From Chloroflexota bacterium (GTDB lineage Bacteria > Chloroflexota > UBA11872), in the NCBI GenBank assembly GCA_022824865.1, contig JAJDZD010000036.1:1-56374 (forward strand): a DNA stretch of 56,374 nt, given 5' to 3'. The notes below the pieces were generated by a model. It was not told the origin of the DNA, did not search any database, and saw only the letters and a list, made by a program, of their open reading frames with translations. The position numbers and the translations under genes are program-made. Positions 51,637-56,374 of this stretch are shown piece by piece; within the stretch, counting starts at the first letter, position 1, and each line of letters begins with the position of its first letter.

Positions 51637-53520
51637 ATGCCCTGGACCCAAATCTCCCCCCGCATCCACCGCTTCACCGACACCTGCAACGCTTACTGCA
51701 TCACCTCAGGCGACCGCGCAATCCTCATCGACGCCGGCGCCGGCGCCCTCGTTGACCACCTGCACGAAATCGGCGTCACCCAGGTCGAGTGGGTCCTCCA
51801 CACCCACCATCACCGCGACCAGTCCTGGGGCACCCCCCGCCTCCGCCAGCACGGCGCCAAGGTCGCCGTCCCCGAACACGAACGCCACCTCTTCGACCAG
51901 GCCGAACTCTTCTGGCAGCACAAGCGCGTCTACGACAACTACAACGACCGCAACACCTTCTTCACGCTCTCTGAAAACGTCCCCGTCGACGCCTCTCTGG
52001 AGGACTACGAAACCTTCACCTGGCGCGACGTCCAGCTTGAAATCATCCCCGCCAAGGGCCACACCCACGGCAGCAGCATGCTCATCGGCCAGGTCGACGG
52101 TCAGAAAGTCGCCTTCACCGGCGACCTCCTAGCCGCCGGCGGCGTCCTCTACCAGTACCACGCCCTCGAATACGGCTACGGCGACCAGGCCGGCGCCCTC
52201 TTCACCCTCCAATCCCTCCAGGCCCTGCGCCGCCACGCCCCCGACCTCGCCCTCCCCTCCCACGGCGACGCCATCGAAGACCCCGTCGGCGACTGCGCCC
52301 GCCTTGAAGACCGCCTCATGGCCCTCGCCCGCCTCGGCGCCGGCATGCGCTTCCTCGGCGGCAACGGGGACCACGGTCTCGACATCCTCCCCGACCCCAA
52401 ATTCATCCAGGTCTCCCGCCATCTCCTGTGGGGCGGCCCCCACACCGTCTCCAACTTCTACGTCCTGCTCTCCCAGAGCGGCAAGGCCTGCTTCATCGAC
52501 TACGGCCACGCCTTCTGGGCCCACATGGCCGTCGCCCAGGAGCGCGAAGACGGCGACACCATGCGCTTCGTCGTCCACCACCTCGACGAGCTGCGCGACA
52601 CCTACGGCATCCACGACATCGACATGGTCCTCGTCACCCACATCCACGACGACCACACCGCCGGCATCCCCTATCTCGTCCGCCACGAAGGCGCCCGCGT
52701 CTGGGCCCTCGACGAAGTTGCCCAGGTCCTCGAAGACCCCGCCGGCTGGTGCAGCACCCCCTGCACCCTCCCGAAACCCATTCCCATCCAGCGCCACCTC
52801 ACCGACGGCGAACGCTTCCAGTGGGAGGAATACGACTTCGAAGTCCACCATGCCCCTGGCCAAACCGAGTTCCACTCCGTCCTCGCCACCCACGTCGATG
52901 GCCAGAAAGTCGCCTTCACCGGCGACAACATTTTCCTCGAACTCGCCCCCGGCAACACCGGCGGTCTGACCACGCAGCTTTATCAGACCACCGTCCTGCG
53001 CAACAGCCTCCAGCTTTGGATGCACCGCCGCTGCGCCGACGTCATGGACCTCGTCCAGCCCGACCTCGTCTGCCCCGGCCACCGCCAACTCATCCCCTGG
53101 GACCAACGCCGCGCCGCCGAATACCGCGATTTCATCGCCCGTAAGGAACGCGTCGTCCGCGACCTGCTCGACGACCCGGTCGATGTCGGCGTCGACCTCT
53201 GGTGGGCCCGCTTGGTCCCCTACCTGCGCACCGTCCAACCCGGCGAAACCTGCACCTACCGCCTCCTCCTACGCAACAACGCCGAACGCCCCGTCCAACT
53301 CGAAGCCCGCCTCCTATGCCCAGACGGCTGGCAAACCACCGACACCTTCCAACCCCTCCACCTCGAAGCCGGCGCCCGCGGCGAACTCACCCTCACCGCC
53401 ACCGCCCCACCCCACCCCGACACCCGCCGCATCCTCACCGCTGAAGTCCTGATCGACAACCAACCCCACGGCCCCATCCCCGAAGCCCTGGTAACCGTCG
53501 ACTCCACCCCACCCTCCTAG
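51637..53520 (+). CDS. Tandem metallo-beta-lactamase-fold hydrolase with C-terminal beta domain
   Basis: A 627-residue protein with two full MBL modules. Module 1 has LHTHHHRDQ (54-62), KGHTHGSS, DGQKVAFTGD (~154-163) and SHGD. Module 2 has VTHIHDDHTAGIP (~333-345), APGQTEFHS, DGQKVAFTGD (~421-430) and CPGH. The identical ten-residue strand in both halves shows an internal duplication. The last 110 residues form an Ig-like module (ETCTYRLLLRNNAERP...). Both metal sites look complete. Substrates of such proteins range from sulfate esters to lactones. It follows the sulfatase region by 274 bases that contain no gene I can see. Confidence 0.8.
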   Translation: MPWTQISPRIHRFTDTCNAYCITSGDRAILIDAGAGALVDHLHEIGVTQVEWVLHTHHHRDQSWGTPRLRQHGAKVAVPEHERHLFDQAELFWQHKRVYDNYNDRNTFFTLSENVPVDASLEDYETFTWRDVQLEIIPAKGHTHGSSMLIGQVDGQKVAFTGDLLAAGGVLYQYHALEYGYGDQAGALFTLQSLQALRRHAPDLALPSHGDAIEDPVGDCARLEDRLMALARLGAGMRFLGGNGDHGLDILPDPKFIQVSRHLLWGGPHTVSNFYVLLSQSGKACFIDYGHAFWAHMAVAQEREDGDTMRFVVHHLDELRDTYGIHDIDMVLVTHIHDDHTAGIPYLVRHEGARVWALDEVAQVLEDPAGWCSTPCTLPKPIPIQRHLTDGERFQWEEYDFEVHHAPGQTEFHSVLATHVDGQKVAFTGDNIFLELAPGNTGGLTTQLYQTTVLRNSLQLWMHRRCADVMDLVQPDLVCPGHRQLIPWDQRRAAEYRDFIARKERVVRDLLDDPVDVGVDLWWARLVPYLRTVQPGETCTYRLLLRNNAERPVQLEARLLCPDGWQTTDTFQPLHLEAGARGELTLTATAPPHPDTRRILTAEVLIDNQPHGPIPEALVTVDSTPPS

Positions 53521-53645
53521 TGGCTCACCCTTCCTTCGAACCTCCTCCTACTTCATCACGACTCCGCTTTTCCCCTCGCCTGTCTACCGTGTGCCCGATC
53601 TGGACACCTTCGGGGGTGGGTGAGGCGCTGGAGCGGGAACTGAAG

Positions 53646-53681
53646 AACAGCGGGCGAGGGGGTGAGCCCTCGCCCGCTGTT
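53646..53681. terminator. Long perfect hairpin between convergent genes
   Basis: ACAGCGGGCGAGGG (53647-53660) pairs without mismatch with CCCTCGCCCGCTGT (53667-53680), closed further by A-T, around a 6-base loop. TTTGTGT follows rightward, and TTCTTC follows on the minus strand. It serves the end of the MBL gene and of the leftward binding-protein gene, which stops at 53732. Confidence 0.85.
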
Positions 53682-53731
53682 TGTGTCTCGCCGGGGTGGG
53701 TCCTGGCGAGGACGTTGGGTCCTACATCCGC

Positions 53732-55363
53732 CTAGACGGGATCCGGACGGCCGGCCACGTAGGCCTGGAGTTCGGCGTAGCGCTCGGCGTTTTCGGCCAG
53801 GATGGCGTCGCCAGCCTCGTACATCATGGGGATGGCCTCGTCGACGGTCAGCTCGCCGAGCCAGATCTTGTTGGCGATGGCGGAGCTGTGGCTGTTGACG
53901 TGCCACTCGATGTAGCTGGGGAACATGAACTGCGGGTGGCAGGCGGTGTCGACGTTGAGCCACTCGCGGAACTGCGCGTGGTTCTCAGGCGGACCGGCCG
54001 CCATCTCGGCGGAGTCGGCGGCGTCCTTGCGGACGACGACGGAGCCGCGGTCGACGGCGATGCGAGTCTGCACTTCGGTGCCTGACAGGAAGGACATCCA
54101 CTCGACGGCGCCCTCAACGTTGCCGCGCGTGTCGGCCGTGGCCGTGATCAAGTGCGGCTGGTCGCTGAACTGCTGTAGGACCGGCTGACCGTCCGGACCC
54201 TCAGGGAGGGGGGACAGGGCCCACTTGAAGCGGTCCTTGATGCGACCGACCTGTGACCCGAAGGGACCGTTGCCCTGGCGGAACAGGTTCTTGCCGGAGG
54301 AGAACGGGTCGCCGAACTCGCCCGACAGTTCCTTGTTCATTTCGGCGGGCTGGATGACCTTGTCGATCAGCTGCCAGTCCGCCAGCGTCCGGATCCCGAT
54401 ATCGGCGCCGGCGTCGGCGAAGGTGGATCGGGTGGCGTCCTGGCTGTACCACATCAACTCCGGATCGGTCGCGTGGGAGAAGCCGATGGAGGCAAAGAGG
54501 CTGAACCAATAGCCGGTTGGGCGAATCCCAAAGGTGTTGGTTTCGGGGTCGGTGGCCTTTCGAAGGGCGTCTTCGAACTCGGCGAAGGCGCCAAAGCTGC
54601 CGACCGTCGGCTGGGGGATGCCCAGTTCTTCGGCCATGGAGAGGTTGATGGCCAAGGTCTCGACGTTGCCCTGGAAGTTCATGCCGAACGACGGGCCGCG
54701 CATTCCGGTCTTGGGATCGTGCCGGGTGTGCTGGAAGTTTGGTGTGGCGGTGTCGGGGTACCAGAAGAAGTCGTTCGGATCGAAGTCGTCCCGCTTGCGC
54801 AGCACGTCGTCGATCTGCACGAACGCGCCGGCGGCGTACCAGCCGGCGGCGAACCAGCCGGTCATGAGAGCGACCTCGGGCTGACTGCCAGAGGCAAACT
54901 GCACGCCGTAGACCTCGTCAGTGCCGGTTGGCGCGGCCACGAACTTGACGTTGAGGTGCGGTGACACCTGCTCAAAGCGCTCGAGCGCCCACTGCATGGC
55001 GGCGCCACGGGGGCCGGAGGTGTGGTCGGTGCCGAAGGCGAAGGTCTGTGAGACCGGCGCCGGGGCGGCTTCGACCTCGACGACCTTTTCGACGACCTTT
55101 TCGACGACCTTCTCGACTTCGACGACCTTTTCGACTTCGACCGCAACCTGCTGGGTCACGACTTTCTCGACGACCCGGTCGACGGGGACTTCCTGAGTAA
55201 CGATCTTCTCGACGGTTACTTCCTGGGTGACGATTTTCTCGACTTCGACGATCTGCGTCTCGCCGCAGGCGGCCAGTACGGCGGCGCCGGCCGCGCCCAG
55301 TCCGAGACCACCGCCCGCACGCAGCAATTTCCGGCGGGTCATGCCAGTTGAAGCGGTACTCAT
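53732..55363 (-). CDS. ABC transporter substrate-binding lipoprotein, family 1 (sugar type)
   Basis: A 543-residue protein. A twin-arginine-like start (TRRKLLRAG) precedes the lipobox LAAC (Cys33). A 60-residue V-E-K-V-V tether follows, then a family-1 binding fold: FAFGTDHTSGPRGAAMQWALERFEQV, PEVALMTGWFAAGWYAAG, RGPSFGMNFQGNVETLAINLSMAEELG and GAVEWMSFLSG. Sugar-binding members have this layout. The frame is open 60 codons further upstream, but ATG 55363 has GGAGG eight bases before it. No permease genes are next to it, since the next gene upstream is GrpB. Confidence 0.87.
   Translation of the reverse strand: MSTASTGMTRRKLLRAGGGLGLGAAGAAVLAACGETQIVEVEKIVTQEVTVEKIVTQEVPVDRVVEKVVTQQVAVEVEKVVEVEKVVEKVVEKVVEVEAAPAPVSQTFAFGTDHTSGPRGAAMQWALERFEQVSPHLNVKFVAAPTGTDEVYGVQFASGSQPEVALMTGWFAAGWYAAGAFVQIDDVLRKRDDFDPNDFFWYPDTATPNFQHTRHDPKTGMRGPSFGMNFQGNVETLAINLSMAEELGIPQPTVGSFGAFAEFEDALRKATDPETNTFGIRPTGYWFSLFASIGFSHATDPELMWYSQDATRSTFADAGADIGIRTLADWQLIDKVIQPAEMNKELSGEFGDPFSSGKNLFRQGNGPFGSQVGRIKDRFKWALSPLPEGPDGQPVLQQFSDQPHLITATADTRGNVEGAVEWMSFLSGTEVQTRIAVDRGSVVVRKDAADSAEMAAGPPENHAQFREWLNVDTACHPQFMFPSYIEWHVNSHSSAIANKIWLGELTVDEAIPMMYEAGDAILAENAERYAELQAYVAGRPDPV
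55071..55254 (-). repeat. Degenerate coding repeat for a V-E-K-V-V lipoprotein tether
   Basis: On the minus strand GAGGTCGAAAAGGTC-type units recur about ten times with lengths of 21 to 33 bases, encoding E-K-V-V, V-E-V-E-K and T-Q-E-V-x-V-E-K-I variants. It is a spacer between the lipid anchor and the binding domain of the 53.7 kb gene. Confidence 0.75.
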
Positions 55364-55458
55364 GAGCGGTGCCTCCATTGCGTCCCGACCGGGAAGCTCA
55401 CGCCATTTGCGGCGCGGGCATTGTGCCGGGCGCGGATCAATTGAACCGCGGGAGACTA

Positions 55459-56052
55459 TCACGGAGCGTTTGATGGCTTGAACGTTCGACAGCGAAGCGG
55501 GTCTCGCCCGAATGCCTGGCGGGGCTGACTCTGGCACTCGCACAGAACTCGCTGGATGAAGGGGGCCTTGGACTGCTGGTAGGCGCCGCGGTGGGGTTCG
55601 GGGCGGGCGGCGAGGCGGCGTTTGAGGGTGGCGTATTCGGTTGCGGCGGCGGGGTGGGCGAGGAGGTGGTCGCGGAAGGCGAGCATGTCGGCGTAGGCGC
55701 GGGAGGTGGTTTCGAGCATGTGGAGGTGGTGGGTTCGGCGGCCATCGGGGACGCGGATGACGAAGTAGTGGCGGCGGGGGATGCCGCGCTGGCCGCGGAA
55801 CTCCCAGCCGATGCGTTGGAGCGGGGGGATGGCGACGCGGGCTTCTTCCCAGTCGTGGACGCCGACGAGGATGTCGATGATGGGTTTGGCGGCGAGACCA
55901 GGGACCGAGGTGCTTCCGACGTGGTGGATGGATTGAATGTGGTGGGCGATGGCGTTGAGGATTTGGGACTTGGCGGCTTCGAAGGTGTCGGGCCAGGTGG
56001 GGTCGTAGGCGAGGACGGTCGAGGGTGATCTGTTATCGAGGGCGGTGGACAT
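55459..56052 (-). CDS. GrpB/UPF0157-family protein
   Basis: A 197-residue nucleotidyltransferase-fold protein. Family landmarks are VLAYDPTWPDTFEAAK, IHHVGSTSVPGLAAKPIIDILVGV (the G-S-T-S and D-I-L elements of a pol-beta-like site), and THHLHMLE with FRDHLLAHPAAATEYATLKRRLA. The function is not established; some fusions are to dephospho-CoA kinase. The last 20 residues look unrelated to the family. It is leftward and single. Between it and the next gene at 56235 lie 182 bases with no gene. Confidence 0.88.
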   Translation of the reverse strand: MSTALDNRSPSTVLAYDPTWPDTFEAAKSQILNAIAHHIQSIHHVGSTSVPGLAAKPIIDILVGVHDWEEARVAIPPLQRIGWEFRGQRGIPRRHYFVIRVPDGRRTHHLHMLETTSRAYADMLAFRDHLLAHPAAATEYATLKRRLAARPEPHRGAYQQSKAPFIQRVLCECQSQPRQAFGRDPLRCRTFKPSNAP

Positions 56053-56234
56053 GGCGGCGTTGGACTCAGTTTGGGCGACGGCTCACGCTAGCAGGAGGGG
56101 TGCGCAAGGAAAGAAGAAGGGCACCCACAAGGGGCGATCCTTCCCGAGGGCGCCGGGGACTATGGGCGCGATCGCGCGCAGTTTCGGGACCCCTGCGGGA
56201 TAGACTCAAATCCTTGAAGAACGGGTACAGCGTG

Positions 56235-56374
56235 ATGTACGACCCTGATTTGCATCTGCTGGTCGATGACGAAGAGATCGATGCCCGGTGGCACTTGCGG
56301 CGAGTCCTGGCGCGGCCCGAGCGACGGACGCACGACCCCATCATCCGTCCCGACCGGCCCTGGGAGGGACGCGC
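56235..56374 (+). CDS. N-terminal part of a third MYDPHLHLLVDD-family beta-propeller gene (cut by window end)
   Basis: The 46 visible residues start MYDPDLHLLVDDEEIDARWHLRRV and continue ARPERRTHDPIIRPDRPWEG, which align without gaps with the paralogues at 40.3 and 47.7 kb (LTRFVEQPQR and LTRFIERPHR region, then the PWE motif). A GTG lies directly before the ATG in frame. It is a partial gene; the function can only be carried over from its paralogues. Confidence 0.7.
   Translation, partial: MYDPDLHLLVDDEEIDARWHLRRVLARPERRTHDPIIRPDRPWEGR

Overview
The window looks like a chromosome segment of a GC-rich Chloroflexota bacterium; a marine or host-associated lineage is my inference. Three signs support the phylum. 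Two substrate-binding lipoproteins carry long V-E-K-V-V-type tethers just after the lipidated cysteine, a habit I associate with this phylum. The trp operon is led by a classical transcription-terminating T-box with a UGG specifier, and T-boxes occur mainly in Firmicutes, Actinobacteria and Chloroflexi. The phosphoglycerate mutase is of the archaeal ApgM type. I found no rRNA, IS element, phage gene or CRISPR array. Genes are dense and often overlap by 4 to 25 bases.

Region 1 (1-8.6 kb) is a catabolic block of many small hydrolase families: a cut-off hydantoinase A, a Gfo/Idh/MocA oxidoreductase, an amidohydrolase, two beta-propeller glycosidase-like proteins, a polysaccharide deacetylase, an SGNH esterase and a creatininase-family amidase. 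At 8.6-9.4 kb lies an islet of very small genes, including two tandem micro-lipoproteins. Region 2 (9.5-23.6 kb) has a DUF2723 membrane glycosyltransferase, an enolase-superfamily dehydratase paired with an SDR epimerase, a flavoprotein and a cupin. It then has a long leftward run. ApgM, SelA, a 2TM protein and DUF72 come first. They are followed by a sugar-acid-like module: 2-hydroxyacid dehydrogenase, FGGY kinase, class II aldolase, a small beta-protein and an epimerase.

Region 3 (23.8-36.9 kb) starts with mnmA and a zinc-ribbon protein, then two family-2 glycosyltransferases and a sugar isomerase-like TIM barrel. The T-box-controlled operon trpE-G-D-C-F-(lipoprotein)-B-A-(alpha/beta hydrolase) follows. 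Every enzyme from chorismate to tryptophan is encoded, but an unrelated lipoprotein gene sits between trpF and trpB. Two tRNA-Ser genes follow. Region 4 (37.2-40.3 kb) is an iron(III)-type ABC importer (binding protein and two-domain permease, no ATPase in the window) preceded by clustered TTAG...CTAA palindromes.

Region 5 (40.3-56.4 kb) returns to catabolism: three more members of the beta-propeller family (one cut by the window end), a DegT aminotransferase, a DUF3604/PHP protein, a second Gfo/Idh/MocA oxidoreductase, a sulfatase, a tandem metallo-beta-lactamase-fold protein, a sugar-type ABC binding lipoprotein and GrpB. An MNT/HEPN toxin-antitoxin pair is embedded there. The recurring theme is breakdown of decorated (acetylated, sulfated, amidated) glycans or small glycosides. 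Substrates cannot be read from the sequence.
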